Shown in pieces: positions 51,371-60,960 of a stretch of DNA of 64,000 bases (its first letter is position 1; each line of letters starts with the position of its first letter). Below the pieces are notes generated by a model. It worked only from the letters and a program-made list of their open reading frames with translations. It had not been told where the DNA came from and ran no database searches. The position numbers and the translations under genes are program-made. The stretch lies in the NCBI RefSeq assembly GCF_016462545.1, contig NZ_JAEMTA010000003.1, positions 160,842-224,841 of the forward strand. The letters run 5' to 3'. This stretch comes from Mycolicibacterium sp. (GTDB lineage: Bacteria; Actinomycetota; Actinomycetes; Mycobacteriales; Mycobacteriaceae).

Positions 51371-52816
51371 CTAGCCCGACGTGGTCGGCACCCAGTTGCC
51401 GTGGAACCCGGCGGGCACCCGGTGTGGCAGCTTTACGGCGGCCACCTGTTCCAGGGTCTGCGCGTCCAGGATCGCCAGTTCACTGCGATCGGTCGGCCGG
51501 TCGTAGACATAGCCCATCAACACCCCGTCATCCTCGGCGGCATCCGGTGCTGACGGGTGGAAGACGAACTCGCCCAACGCCTTCCCGGCGCCGAACGAGC
51601 GCACCTGACTGTTGTGACCGACGAGGTCGTGCTTGAGCAGGGACTCCTCGCCCGTGGTGCCCTCGCCGACCGTCGGCGTGTATCCGTACCGGTGCCGCTT
51701 GCCGACGCGGCGTTCGTCGACGCGGGGGAACTCCTGGCCGCGATCGTCGATCCGCGATTCGCGAACCTTGCCGTCGATGAGGTCGACCGTCCAGCGGTCC
51801 AGCGTGGGAGGTCCCTCGTTCGGCCCGAGGTGATCGGTGTCGAACATCTTGGGATGCCGCACGACGTCGAGCACGATGGTGTCGCCGTCGTCGTAGGCGT
51901 TCATGGGATGAAAGACGTAGCACGGTTCGACGTCGAACCACCGCACGTCGGCACTGCCGCCCTCGCGGGGCATCACTCCCACACGGGCGGGATATCGCGG
52001 GTTCCACGAATAGGGGAAACGTCGGTCCGCACTCATCCCGGCCGGCGTCCTGGCACTGATCGGATCTGGGATGCGGACGCGACCGATCAACGCGGACAAC
52101 AACAGTCGCGCGGGTAGGCGCAGACCTCGCGGTACTGTCATCTCCGCCGCCTGGCGGTTGTCGAACGTGACGGGCAGGTCGTAGAAGACGACGTAACGCT
52201 CCGTGAGCGAGAAGTCGTGCATCATCGGGCTGCCGGTGACCTCGATGTCGACGGTGCGCCGCACCTGGCCGTCGGCGCCGATCACGGAGTACTGCACCGT
52301 GTTTCCGCGGTACATGTTGTAGGACACCGCATGTAGCTCACCGGATTCCGGGTCGCGCTTCGGGTGGGCGGTGTACCCGCCGGTGATCTTCCCGTCGAAG
52401 TCGCAGGGGCCAACGGTGTCCAATTCGTCGGTCAGCTCGTAGTTCGCCACACCGCCCTCGACCAGCGCCAGGGTCTTGCCGGCGTGGCCGATCACGTTGG
52501 TGTTGGCGCCGATGGCCGATATCCCCGAGTGCTGGCTAGACGGCGGTTCGCCCAGCATCCGCGAGGCGTGCGGACTGCGCACCCACCTGTTGCGGTACCA
52601 CTCAGCCTTTCCGTCGCGGATGCGCATGCCGTGCACCATGCCGTCCCCGATGAACCAGTGATACAGCTCGGGATCGATCTCACCGATCGGGTTCGGGCCG
52701 TTGCGCAGATAGCGCCCGTCGAGGTAATCCGGGATCGCTCCCGTCACCTCCAGGTCGGTCAGCGTGTACTCCTCGCTGATCGGCGCGAACACGTCTTCCA
52801 GGTAGCGGTTCGTCAT
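51371..52816 (-). CDS. Carotenoid cleavage oxygenase
   Basis: This 481-residue seven-bladed propeller enzyme has four Fe(II)-binding His residues visible at 151 (YTAHPKRD), 200 (MMHDFSLTE), 303 (VFHPMNAYD) and 472 (GFHGNWVP). The N-terminus is GRYLRNGPNPIGE. It cleaves conjugated carbon-carbon double bonds of carotenoids with O2; mycobacterial Rv0654 is a relative. The ATG at 52816 is chosen because it follows the operator region; longer frames run antisense through the TetR gene. It is divergent from a TetR regulator across two operator-like palindromes. Confidence 0.9.
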   Translation of the reverse strand: MTNRYLEDVFAPISEEYTLTDLEVTGAIPDYLDGRYLRNGPNPIGEIDPELYHWFIGDGMVHGMRIRDGKAEWYRNRWVRSPHASRMLGEPPSSQHSGISAIGANTNVIGHAGKTLALVEGGVANYELTDELDTVGPCDFDGKITGGYTAHPKRDPESGELHAVSYNMYRGNTVQYSVIGADGQVRRTVDIEVTGSPMMHDFSLTERYVVFYDLPVTFDNRQAAEMTVPRGLRLPARLLLSALIGRVRIPDPISARTPAGMSADRRFPYSWNPRYPARVGVMPREGGSADVRWFDVEPCYVFHPMNAYDDGDTIVLDVVRHPKMFDTDHLGPNEGPPTLDRWTVDLIDGKVRESRIDDRGQEFPRVDERRVGKRHRYGYTPTVGEGTTGEESLLKHDLVGHNSQVRSFGAGKALGEFVFHPSAPDAAEDDGVLMGYVYDRPTDRSELAILDAQTLEQVAAVKLPHRVPAGFHGNWVPTTSG

Positions 52817-52829
52817 GACACTTCCTCCA

Positions 52830-52842
52830 ATAACGGTGTTAT
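52830..52842. promoter_or_regulatory. TetR-type operator 1
   Basis: ATAAC-GGT-GTTAT, a perfect 5-bp dyad with a 3-base centre, lies 14 bp before the carotenoid oxygenase start. It has the same half-sites as operator 2, 25 bp away centre to centre. Confidence 0.7.
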
Positions 52843-52854
52843 GTGCCCTTAGGT

Positions 52855-52867
52855 ATAACAGCGTTAT
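52855..52867. promoter_or_regulatory. TetR-type operator 2
   Basis: ATAAC-AGC-GTTAT, the second copy of the dyad, lies 15 bp before the TetR start. Together the two sites cover most of the 66-bp divergent promoter, so the regulator likely represses both genes. Confidence 0.7.
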
Positions 52868-52882
52868 GGCAGGATCGCAAGG

Positions 52883-53536
52883 GTGAACGCAATACGGGAA
52901 CGGCTGATCGACGGTGGCATCCGGCTGCTGGAACGCGACGGACTGCAGTCGCTCAGCGTGCGCAACGTGGCCGCCGAAGCCGGGACGTCGACCATGGCGG
53001 TCTACACGCACTTCGGCGGCATGACCGGGGTGGTGGACGCGGTCGCCACGGAGGCGTTCGCGCGGTTCACCCAGGCCCTGACGGAGGCGGGACGGACGGA
53101 CGACCCGGTGGCGGACTTCTTCGTGATGGGGGCCGCCTATCGGGCCTTCGCCCTGGCTAATCCGCAGCGCTACCAACTCATCTTCGGCACCGCGTCTCCT
53201 GCGACGGTATCCGGGCATCGGACCGACCTCACCAGCAAGGGCGATGCCTCCGACCGCGCCGAGTGGGCCTCGTCGTTCGACGCGTTGCGAAACGTGGTGC
53301 ACCGCATGATCTCCGCTGGGCGCGTCCGTGACGACGGTGAGCTCAACATCGCGGGCCGACTCTGGAGCCTCAGCCACGGCGCGGTCATGCTCGAACTGGC
53401 GGGTTTCTTCGGGCACGAGGGCCACGGCCTGACCCAGATACTCACCCCGCTCGCGGTCGACGCGCTCGTCGGGATGGGGGACGAACGCGAGAAGACCGTT
53501 CAATCACTGGCTGCCGCAAGCAGATTGATGGCATGA
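52883..53536 (+). CDS. TetR-family regulator
   Basis: The 217-residue protein has an N-terminal TetR helix-turn-helix (LSVRNVAAEAGTSTMAVYTHF) and a C-terminal ligand domain of the TetR_C_13/WHG type (PVADFFVMGAAYRAFALANP; ISAGRVRDDGELNIAGRLWS). It starts with a GTG at 52883. Divergence from the carotenoid oxygenase and the paired palindromes make it the probable local repressor; its ligand may be a carotenoid or apocarotenoid. Confidence 0.88.
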   Translation: MNAIRERLIDGGIRLLERDGLQSLSVRNVAAEAGTSTMAVYTHFGGMTGVVDAVATEAFARFTQALTEAGRTDDPVADFFVMGAAYRAFALANPQRYQLIFGTASPATVSGHRTDLTSKGDASDRAEWASSFDALRNVVHRMISAGRVRDDGELNIAGRLWSLSHGAVMLELAGFFGHEGHGLTQILTPLAVDALVGMGDEREKTVQSLAAASRLMA

Positions 53537-53715
53537 CACCGCGCCCGTGGCTGACGCCGGCGCATGCCCGTCACGCGAAATGCGCCAGAACTCCTGCCAA
53601 CGGGCGCACGCCGCGATAGTGTTCGACACGCCAATCGGAATCAGTTCACCATGGCAACCAGCTTCTGTGACCGCCGCTCACCCGCGGTGTCCGCTGCCCA
53701 TCGGAAGGTTCGGCA

Positions 53716-54840
53716 ATGACCCCATCCCGGCTCCTCGCAGCCGCCGCGTCCGCGCTCGTCGTCGTTGGGCTGGTCGCGTGCGCGCCCCCGGAGAAGGACA
53801 CCGGAAGCCAGACGGCGTCCGGTGGCAACGCCCGAGAGGCAACCTCTGCGAGCGATTTCGGCGGGATGGACGGCCTGGTCAAGGCGGCGAAGGCCGAGGG
53901 AGCGCTCAACGTGATTGCGCTGCCGCCGGACTGGGCCAACTACAAGGAAATAATCTCGACGTTCGCCGACAAGTACGGCATCAAGGTGAACTCTGCCCAA
54001 CCTGACGCCAACAGCCAGGACGAGATCAACGCGGCCAACCAGCAGAAGGGCAAGAGCACCGCGCCCGACGTCTTCGACCTGGGACAGGCGATCGCGCTGG
54101 CGAACACGGCCCTATTCGCGCCGTACAAAGTCTCGACCTTCGACGACATACCCTCGCAGTTCAAGGATCCGAACGGCACCTGGGTCAACGATTACGGCGG
54201 CTACATGTCCGTCGGCTACGACTCCGCCAAACTCCCGGAGATCACCGGGGTCAACGACCTGCTGCGCCCTGAGTTCAAGGGCCAGGTCGCCCTGAACGGT
54301 GACCCGACGACCGCCAGTGCCGCGGCCAACGGAGTGCTGATGGCCGCCATCGCCAACGGCGGTTCGGTGGACGACATCGCCGCAGGCGTCGACTTCTTCC
54401 AACGACTGAAGGCGGCAGGCAACTTCGTGCCGGTCGACCCGACGCCCGCGACCATCGAATCGGGTCAGACACCCGTGGTCATCGACTGGGACTACCTGAA
54501 TTCGGCTGAGACGAAGAAGCTCCCGAGTTGGAAGGTGTTCGTCCCCTCCAATGCGCTCGTCGGCGGCTACTACTTCCAGGCGATCAACAAGGACGGTCCA
54601 CATCCCGCCGCGGCTCGGCTCTGGCAGGAGTTCCTCTACAGCGATGAGGGGCAGAACCTGTTCCTGAAGGGACTGGCCCGGCCGGTGCGTGCGGACTCCA
54701 TGGAAAAGGCAGGCACCGTCGACAAGGCTCTGCTTGCCGCGTTGCCCGCGGTGCAGGGCACTCCGGTGCTGCCGACCAACGAGCAGAGCAACAAGCTCTC
54801 CGAGTACCTCGGAGCCAATTGGGCCAGGGCCGTCAGCTAA
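53716..54840 (+). CDS. Orphan ABC solute-binding lipoprotein
   Basis: The 374-residue protein has a lipoprotein signal (lipobox LVAC at about 22). It is a family-1-like binding protein (LVKAAKAEGALNVIALPPDW; DVFDLGQAIALANTALFAPY; ESGQTPVVIDWDYLN) of the iron/spermidine-putrescine-like type (PotD/AfuA group). No permease or ATPase gene lies beside it, so it is orphaned or its partners are elsewhere. Its end overlaps the convergent flavoprotein gene by 8 bp. Confidence 0.8.
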   Translation: MTPSRLLAAAASALVVVGLVACAPPEKDTGSQTASGGNAREATSASDFGGMDGLVKAAKAEGALNVIALPPDWANYKEIISTFADKYGIKVNSAQPDANSQDEINAANQQKGKSTAPDVFDLGQAIALANTALFAPYKVSTFDDIPSQFKDPNGTWVNDYGGYMSVGYDSAKLPEITGVNDLLRPEFKGQVALNGDPTTASAAANGVLMAAIANGGSVDDIAAGVDFFQRLKAAGNFVPVDPTPATIESGQTPVVIDWDYLNSAETKKLPSWKVFVPSNALVGGYYFQAINKDGPHPAAARLWQEFLYSDEGQNLFLKGLARPVRADSMEKAGTVDKALLAALPAVQGTPVLPTNEQSNKLSEYLGANWARAVS

Positions 54841-56206
54841 TCCGGACGTCCTGGCGCGTCAGTTCCGCCTGAATCGCGGAGATCGCCACTTCCTCCAGCG
54901 GCTGGTTCGCGCGGATGGACATGGCGGCGGCCACGCCCGCGCCCTGACCGGTGACGGCGCAGCACGACATGTTCCGCGTCGCCGCGTGCGCGATGCGATC
55001 CCCTCCGGTGGCACGCCCGGCAACGATCAGGTGGCGGATCGCCCGCGGTAGCAGCGAGCGGTACGGGATCTGCAGGTAGCGGCCGGTCGTCGGTAGCACC
55101 AGCACGCCGTAACCGTCGATGAACTCCGGGTAGATGCCGATGCTGTCGTCGAACCGGCCTTGCTCGCGCACGTCGGTCTCAGTCAGGTTGTAGACGGCGT
55201 CGATCTTTCGGGTATCGCGGATTCCGATGGTCATTCCGAAATTACGGAGCCGAGCGGTCTCGCAACCGGGCGTATACCGGCGCAACGCCTCGATCGCCAA
55301 CATTGCCTGCCTGCGGCCCTCGATCTCGAAGCGCGTGAGACTGTCGGGATCGGTGCCGTCGCAACCGGCGAGGTGGACCAGGTTCATGTAGGTCAACTCA
55401 CCCGTGTCGTGCATCGCACCCCAGGTGCCGCCAATGGTGTTCAAGTGGACCGGAAGCACCCCGTCGGCGATGGCCTTCTCGAATGGTTTGCCCAGGTACG
55501 GCGAGTACAGATCGGCGTCCTTCTCGTCGGTCTCGGCCGCGAATTCACCAGCGGCCCAGTCCCGGTAGGTCTGCGGATCGTCGGCCACCCCTTTGAGGAA
55601 GGCCGTCTTGTCGACGCCGGCAAGGTGGAACATTACCGAGGCGGCCATCATCTCCTCGCGTGGCGTCTGGTGGACGGGCGCGCCGGCCCGGGTCGCCACG
55701 TCGGCATCGCCGGTCGCGTCGACCACCCTGCGCGCCAGGATCGCCTCCCGACCCGCCTTGGACTCCGTGACGATGCCCACGATCGCGTCACCGTCCATCA
55801 GAGGCGCGACGAACTGGCGATGCAGCATTGCGTGAATGCCTGCCTCGGTGACCAGTCGATCGGCAACCAGCTTGAAGCCTTCAGAATCCAGTTCGTAAGA
55901 CAGCGACTGACTTTCGGGCACCGCCGCACCCATCTCCTTGGCGCGGTGTTCGAACTCCCATCCGATGCCGCCGGCTTCCACCGTCTGCTCACGCCGGTAC
56001 CAGGCAAAGCCCTCGACGCCGACGGTGGTGATGTTTCCGCCGAAGCAGCCGAACCGCTCCACCAAGGCCACCCGCACACCGGCCCGCGCGGCGGCCAGGG
56101 CGGCGGCGAGACCACCAGGACCCGACCCGACCACCAACACGTCGGTCTCGTGGATGACGTCGATCTCGCGACTCGGTTCGGTGATGGTTCGAGGGTGTGC
56201 CGACAT
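54833..56206 (-). CDS. FAD-dependent oxidoreductase (FAD_oxidored type)
   Basis: The 457-residue flavoprotein has an N-terminal FAD motif (VLVVGSGPGGLAAALAAARAG) and the phrase CFGGNITTVGVEGFAWYRRE, which is typical of the PF12831 group. LIVAGRATGGDRIAHAATRN and QGAGVAAAMSIRANQ form the C-terminal FAD contact. Substrate unknown. It is convergent with the orphan binding protein. The upstream 120 bp (56207-56329) contain no gene. Confidence 0.8.
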   Translation of the reverse strand: MSAHPRTITEPSREIDVIHETDVLVVGSGPGGLAAALAAARAGVRVALVERFGCFGGNITTVGVEGFAWYRREQTVEAGGIGWEFEHRAKEMGAAVPESQSLSYELDSEGFKLVADRLVTEAGIHAMLHRQFVAPLMDGDAIVGIVTESKAGREAILARRVVDATGDADVATRAGAPVHQTPREEMMAASVMFHLAGVDKTAFLKGVADDPQTYRDWAAGEFAAETDEKDADLYSPYLGKPFEKAIADGVLPVHLNTIGGTWGAMHDTGELTYMNLVHLAGCDGTDPDSLTRFEIEGRRQAMLAIEALRRYTPGCETARLRNFGMTIGIRDTRKIDAVYNLTETDVREQGRFDDSIGIYPEFIDGYGVLVLPTTGRYLQIPYRSLLPRAIRHLIVAGRATGGDRIAHAATRNMSCCAVTGQGAGVAAAMSIRANQPLEEVAISAIQAELTRQDVRIS

Positions 56207-56329
56207 AGGCGAATGGTAGCCCGCCCCCGTGTCCGACTGGATGACGGCTATAACCGCGCCGACAATGGTTGCAGCACAATGCTATTAAGCAGGTTTGGCA
56301 AGGATCGGGTAGGCCACCGAACCCAGTCG

Positions 56330-57088
56330 TCAACCAGGTAGTTCGCCGGTGGTCGCCACCGCCTCGGCGATCTCCACCAGTTTGCGATTGAGCCTCTGTG
56401 ACGCCTGCACCAGCAATCCGAAGGCATCGTCTGCGGGCAGGCCGCGTCGCGCCATGAGAACGCCCTTCGCCTGTCCGATGACATCACGGTTGGCCACCAC
56501 GCGACGGAGTAGTTCCGTGCGCTGGGCGTCGGCAAGGGCCAGCGCGGCGTGCGTGGCGTAGAGGCTCGCGACGTTCTTCGAGAACTCATCGAAGGCCGCC
56601 GGTTTTGGAGCGAAGAGGCTCAGCGAGCCGAGTCTGCGATCGTCGACCCACAGCGGCACGCACAGCATCGAGAGCACGCCCAGCTCGACGGCCCGCGCCG
56701 CGAACGGCGGCCACCGATCCTCCGACCTCGTGTCGACCACGTCGATCGGACACTGTTCACGGGAAGCGTCGATGCATGGGCCGGCAGACGTGCGCTGCTG
56801 AAACGCGCCCAGGATCGGTGGCGCGGTGCCTAGAACGGCCTGCGGGGTGAACTTGCCCTTGACGAAGAGGTTCAACCCGGCGGCTTCCGCGCCGGAGACG
56901 AATTCGACGGCGGCGTGCAGCACGGCGGCGAGGGTGTCCTCCAGGCTCGCATCCGCGACCCGCAGGGCCCGGCTCAACTGGTCGAGGCTGCTCCACGCCG
57001 CGTCGTCCACGTCGAGCAGACTCTCGGCGAGACCGCCGCGAGCCAGCTCGCCATGAGGTCGTTGTGGTTGCGGAAAAACAGTCGACAC
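56330..57088 (-). CDS. GAF-ANTAR RNA-binding antiterminator
   Basis: The 252-residue protein has a GAF domain at about residues 45-175 (AAVEFVSGAEAAGLNLFVKG; LSMLCVPLWVDDRRLGSLSLF) followed by a C-terminal ANTAR three-helix domain (VIGQAKGVLMARRGLPADDA; FGLLVQASQRLNRKLVEIAE). ANTAR proteins bind dual hexanucleotide hairpins in RNA and prevent termination, with the GAF domain sensing a small molecule. It begins with a GTG at 57088. Confidence 0.87.
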   Translation of the reverse strand: MSTVFPQPQRPHGELARGGLAESLLDVDDAAWSSLDQLSRALRVADASLEDTLAAVLHAAVEFVSGAEAAGLNLFVKGKFTPQAVLGTAPPILGAFQQRTSAGPCIDASREQCPIDVVDTRSEDRWPPFAARAVELGVLSMLCVPLWVDDRRLGSLSLFAPKPAAFDEFSKNVASLYATHAALALADAQRTELLRRVVANRDVIGQAKGVLMARRGLPADDAFGLLVQASQRLNRKLVEIAEAVATTGELPG

Positions 57089-57209
57089 GGCACCAATTGA
57101 ACCAGAGCAGCTGTTTCATCGCGAAGTCTTTCGAGTGTGAGTTTGCCCAAGTGGACCGGGGCGGCCTGATCACGACATCGAAGCGGTCAACGGAGACCAC
57201 CCTCCGTCG

Positions 57210-58565
57210 TTGCGCTCCCAGGTCCCCAGCCCGCAGAATCTGCTGGTGCCCGACGACATCGCGCCTGACGCCGGGTCCCGGAGGGGCTACGTGCCGGTGT
57301 GCATCGTCGCGGTCGCGGCAGGCGTGGCCATCGGCTTCGTGGGGGGCGCCTTCCGGTGGTGTCTCGAGTCTGCGGACACGCTGCGCCTCGAGTTCACCGA
57401 CTGGGCGCACCGCCTGCCCGGGCCGGGTTGGCTCGTCGTGGTCGTTGCGGCGGCGATCGGCGCAACACTCGCCGCACTGATCGTCCGGTGGCTACCCCTG
57501 GCCGCCGGCAGCGGTATCCAGCACGTGGAGGCGGTGCACCGGGGTGACGCCACACCCCCGCTGCTGCGCTTACTTCCCGCCAAGTTCGTCGGCGGTGTCC
57601 TCGCAATCGGGTCGGGTCTGGTGCTGGGCCGTGAGGGACCGACGGTGCACATGGGCGCGGCGGTGGGGGCCGAGGCTGCGCGCCGCGCCAGGCTGCCCGA
57701 CGCGGACGTCCGACTGCTGCAGGCCGCCCTCGGTGGGGCGGGTCTCGCCGTCGCCTTCAACGCGCCGATCGCCGGTGCCCTCTTCACGCTCGAGGAGGTG
57801 ACGAAGTCCGTCCGACTCCTGCCCGTGCTCGCCACGATCTCCGCCACCGCCACCGCCGTCGGATGCTCTCGGCTCATCACCGGAGACCGCCCCGACTTCG
57901 ACGTCGGACCGCTGTCGTCCCCGTCGCTGGCCTGGCTTCCCCTCTTCATCGTCTTCGGGTTGCTGACCGGCGGCCTCGGGGTCCTCTACAACCGCCTGGT
58001 GTTGACCTTCCTCGACCGCGTCAAATCGGCGCCCCGGATTCCCGCGGTGGGGAAGGCCGCGATGATCGGCGCGCTGATCGGGCTGGTGACGTTCCTGCAA
58101 CCGCTGGCGACCGGCGGCGGCGACACCCTGACGCAGATGATCCTTGGCGGGCATGGTCTGGCACTGCTCGCGATCGTCGGCCTGCTGGCGGCACGCGTCG
58201 TGGCCGGCCCACTGTCGTATGCCGCCGCCGTCCCGGGCGGTCTGTTCGCACCGCTCTTGGCGGTCGGCACGCTGTGGGGGGTGCTGTTCGTCGGTGTCTT
58301 CGGCGCCATCTGGCCCGGTGACACCGCCGCACTGGTCATCCCGATGGCGATCGTCGGGATGACGGCCTTCTTCGGGGCAACCGTGCGGGCTCCGGTGACG
58401 GCGATCGTGCTGGTCATCGAGATGACGGCAACCACGTCGGTGGCGGTGCCGATGCTGGGGGCGACCGCGGCCGCAGTGCTCGTCGCGGAATTGGTGAGGG
58501 CACCGCCGATCTACGACTCGCTCCGGGAGCGGATGCTGCCGGAGCACCTGCCACCGTCCGGGTAG
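57210..58565 (+). CDS. ClC-family chloride channel/antiporter
   Basis: The protein has up to 451 residues and the ClC anion-pathway motifs: GSGIQH (selectivity region; Gln-His where many have Pro-Glu), GREGPTVHMG with the gating Glu, and AVPGGLFAPLLAVGT. About ten to twelve helices are visible and there is no CBS domain at the end. The start is a TTG at 57210 or a GTG at 57246, neither with a clear ribosome binding site. It should move chloride, possibly in exchange for protons. Confidence 0.87.
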   Translation: MRSQVPSPQNLLVPDDIAPDAGSRRGYVPVCIVAVAAGVAIGFVGGAFRWCLESADTLRLEFTDWAHRLPGPGWLVVVVAAAIGATLAALIVRWLPLAAGSGIQHVEAVHRGDATPPLLRLLPAKFVGGVLAIGSGLVLGREGPTVHMGAAVGAEAARRARLPDADVRLLQAALGGAGLAVAFNAPIAGALFTLEEVTKSVRLLPVLATISATATAVGCSRLITGDRPDFDVGPLSSPSLAWLPLFIVFGLLTGGLGVLYNRLVLTFLDRVKSAPRIPAVGKAAMIGALIGLVTFLQPLATGGGDTLTQMILGGHGLALLAIVGLLAARVVAGPLSYAAAVPGGLFAPLLAVGTLWGVLFVGVFGAIWPGDTAALVIPMAIVGMTAFFGATVRAPVTAIVLVIEMTATTSVAVPMLGATAAAVLVAELVRAPPIYDSLRERMLPEHLPPSG

Positions 58566-58679
58566 CCGATGTCTAGAATCGGCACCGCGGCGCTGCCGCG
58601 TTCCGAGACCTGACCATCGGTGTCAGGGCGACTGGTCCAGCAAAGGGCGAGCCCACCTCGTTGAGCTGGAGGATTCATC

Positions 58680-60947
58680 GTGCCTGGCAGTGGCCCACCG
58701 ACGGAGGACCTCGTCTCCGTCGGCACGGCGATCGACCTCGACAACTGCGCGCGGGAACCGATCCACATCCCCGGCAGCGTGCAGCCACGGGGCGTGCTCG
58801 CAGTGCTGCGCGAGCCCGAGTTCGAGGTACGCCAGGTCAGTGCCAACGTCGAACGACTCCTGGGTCGACCGGTCGCGGACGTCGTCGGACGTCACCTGTC
58901 GGCGCTGGTCGGCATCGAACAGGCCTCACGTATCCAGCAGGCGGCCTCGACATTCGGCGATCTGCGTCAACGCAACCCGCTCGACTGCGTGGTCGAGGTC
59001 GCAGGCGAGCTGAAGCCGTTCGACGTCATCCTGCATCGCGAGCCGGGTGGAGTGCTCCTGGTCGAGCTCGAGATCGCCTACGGCGAACGTCCGTTCTCCT
59101 TCCCGAACACCTACCAGTCGGTCCGACTCGCGGTGGAGGAGCTCAACCGCGCGACCGGGCTGGCCGAGCTCTACGACATCACCGCGCGGGCGGTACGGGA
59201 CCTCACCGGGTTCGACCGCGTGATGGTCTACCGGTACGACGCGCAGTACAACGGTGAGGTCGTCGCCGAGTCCAAGCTCGACGACCTCAACTCGCTGCTC
59301 GGCCTGCACTACCCGGCCAGCGACATCCCGGCTCAAGCGCGGGCTCTCTACGAGAAGAACTGGCTACGGCTCATCTCCGACGTCCACTACACGCCCGCAC
59401 CGCTGGTGCCCGCCGTGGATCCGACGAGCGGGATGCCACTGGATCTCACCCATGCCACGCTGCGCAGCGTCTCGCCGATCCACGTCGAGTACCTCCAGAA
59501 CATGGGCGTGCGGGCGTCGATGTCGATCTCGCTGCTCCGCGACGGACGTCTGTGGGGGCTCATCGCGTGCCACCACTACGCCGGCCCGCACCTGCCGCCC
59601 TACGGGACCCGCGCGGCAGCCGAGTTCCTCGGATCCACTCTCTCGTTGCGCCTCGTCGACAGGTTCGACGCCGACCGGGTGCACGAGCGTCTTGCCGCTC
59701 AAGCGATGCTGGCCCAGCTGACCGCCGCCACCCTCGACGAGGGGGTGCCACTGGCGCGGGCCCTGCTCGGCACGCCCAACCTGCTCGACCTCGTTCCCGC
59801 CGACGGCGTCGTCGTCGACCTCGCCGGCGAACACCACGTCTTCGGGTCCGTTCCTCCGCCGGGCGTCGTATCCACCGTGACAACGTGGGCGCGCGAAGCG
59901 GATCGTGAGATCGCCAGCTCCGAGTGTCTCTCGCGTGACCTGCCCGCACTCGACCTCGACCCTCGGGTGGCCGCGGGTGCCATGGCGCTCAACCTGCCCG
60001 ACGATCAGTACGTCGTGTGGTTTCGGGGCGAGGTGCTCCGCCAGGTGGACTGGGGTGGCGATCCGCACAACAAGGCGATCGCGATCGCCGAGGGCGACGA
60101 CGTGCGGATCAGCCCGCGCAAGTCATTCGACCGGTGGCGCGAGCTGGTGGACCGCTGCGGCGAACCGTGGTCACCGGGTCAGACCGAGTCCGCCGAAGAG
60201 TTGAGACGCCTGCTGGTCGAGTCGCTGTACCGACGCACGCGAAGCGCGCTGTTCGTGGCCGAGACTCTGCAGCGCAGTCTGCTTCCCCAGTCCATTCCGA
60301 CACTGCAGGGCTGGCAGCTGACCGCGCACTACGAACCCGCTGCCGGCGGCCGCGTGGGTGGGGACTGGTACGACGCCTTCATGCTGCGTGACGACCGGTT
60401 GATCGTGCTGCTGGGAGACGTTGCGGGACATGGCCTCGTCGCTGCGGGCATCATGGCCCAGTTGCGCAACGTACTTCGCGCCCACTTGTTCACGGGTGCC
60501 GAACCAGTCGAGGCTCTCCGCGAGCTCAACGACTTCAGTCGACACCTCATGCCGCGGACGTTCGCCACGGTGATCATTCTGCGAGTCGACCTCGGCACGG
60601 GTCATGTGGAGGCCGCCTGTGCCGGGCACCCCCGGCCGTACCTGACCAACGTTGCACCGACGGCCGTCGAGGCTGCCGTCCTCGGCTCGCCGCCGGTCGT
60701 CGGCATCAAGGACATCGCCTACAAGCCGAGCACGTTCACCATCGAACCCGGGCAGGGTGTCGTCCTCTACTCCGACGGGCTAGTGGAGCGCCGCGGCTCT
60801 TCCATCGACGAAGGTCTGGACAAGCTGGCCGCAATCCTCGGCGACGTCGCCGACGCGCCCGCCTCCTTCATCTCGACGGCGATGAACTCCAACCTCGCCG
60901 ACGACGACGTCACCATCGTCACCCTGCACCGCCTGCTCGAGCGGTAG
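58680..60947 (+). CDS. Bacteriophytochrome with PP2C/SpoIIE phosphatase output
   Basis: The 755-residue photoreceptor has a PAS-GAF-PHY core. Cys23 in LDNCAREPIHIPG is the usual biliverdin attachment site; PASDIP is at 212-217 with the chromophore Asp215, and PIH at 266-268 is the conserved His. PRKSF at 478-482 marks the PHY tongue. Instead of a histidine kinase, the C-terminus (from about 525) is a SpoIIE/PP2C phosphatase: GGDWYDAF (559-566), LGDVAGHGLVAA, CAGHPRPYL and LYSDGLVE. It should dephosphorylate a protein, for example an anti-sigma antagonist, in response to red/far-red light. The GTG start has a GGAGGA ribosome binding site. Confidence 0.9.
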   Translation: MPGSGPPTEDLVSVGTAIDLDNCAREPIHIPGSVQPRGVLAVLREPEFEVRQVSANVERLLGRPVADVVGRHLSALVGIEQASRIQQAASTFGDLRQRNPLDCVVEVAGELKPFDVILHREPGGVLLVELEIAYGERPFSFPNTYQSVRLAVEELNRATGLAELYDITARAVRDLTGFDRVMVYRYDAQYNGEVVAESKLDDLNSLLGLHYPASDIPAQARALYEKNWLRLISDVHYTPAPLVPAVDPTSGMPLDLTHATLRSVSPIHVEYLQNMGVRASMSISLLRDGRLWGLIACHHYAGPHLPPYGTRAAAEFLGSTLSLRLVDRFDADRVHERLAAQAMLAQLTAATLDEGVPLARALLGTPNLLDLVPADGVVVDLAGEHHVFGSVPPPGVVSTVTTWAREADREIASSECLSRDLPALDLDPRVAAGAMALNLPDDQYVVWFRGEVLRQVDWGGDPHNKAIAIAEGDDVRISPRKSFDRWRELVDRCGEPWSPGQTESAEELRRLLVESLYRRTRSALFVAETLQRSLLPQSIPTLQGWQLTAHYEPAAGGRVGGDWYDAFMLRDDRLIVLLGDVAGHGLVAAGIMAQLRNVLRAHLFTGAEPVEALRELNDFSRHLMPRTFATVIILRVDLGTGHVEAACAGHPRPYLTNVAPTAVEAAVLGSPPVVGIKDIAYKPSTFTIEPGQGVVLYSDGLVERRGSSIDEGLDKLAAILGDVADAPASFISTAMNSNLADDDVTIVTLHRLLER

Positions 60948-60960
60948 CCGAGGAGTCCAT

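Noticed and set aside
51371..52816. Carotenoid oxygenase as part of the pigment cluster at 17-23 kb
   Set aside because: It lies almost 29 kb away with its own regulator; a functional link is only inferred.
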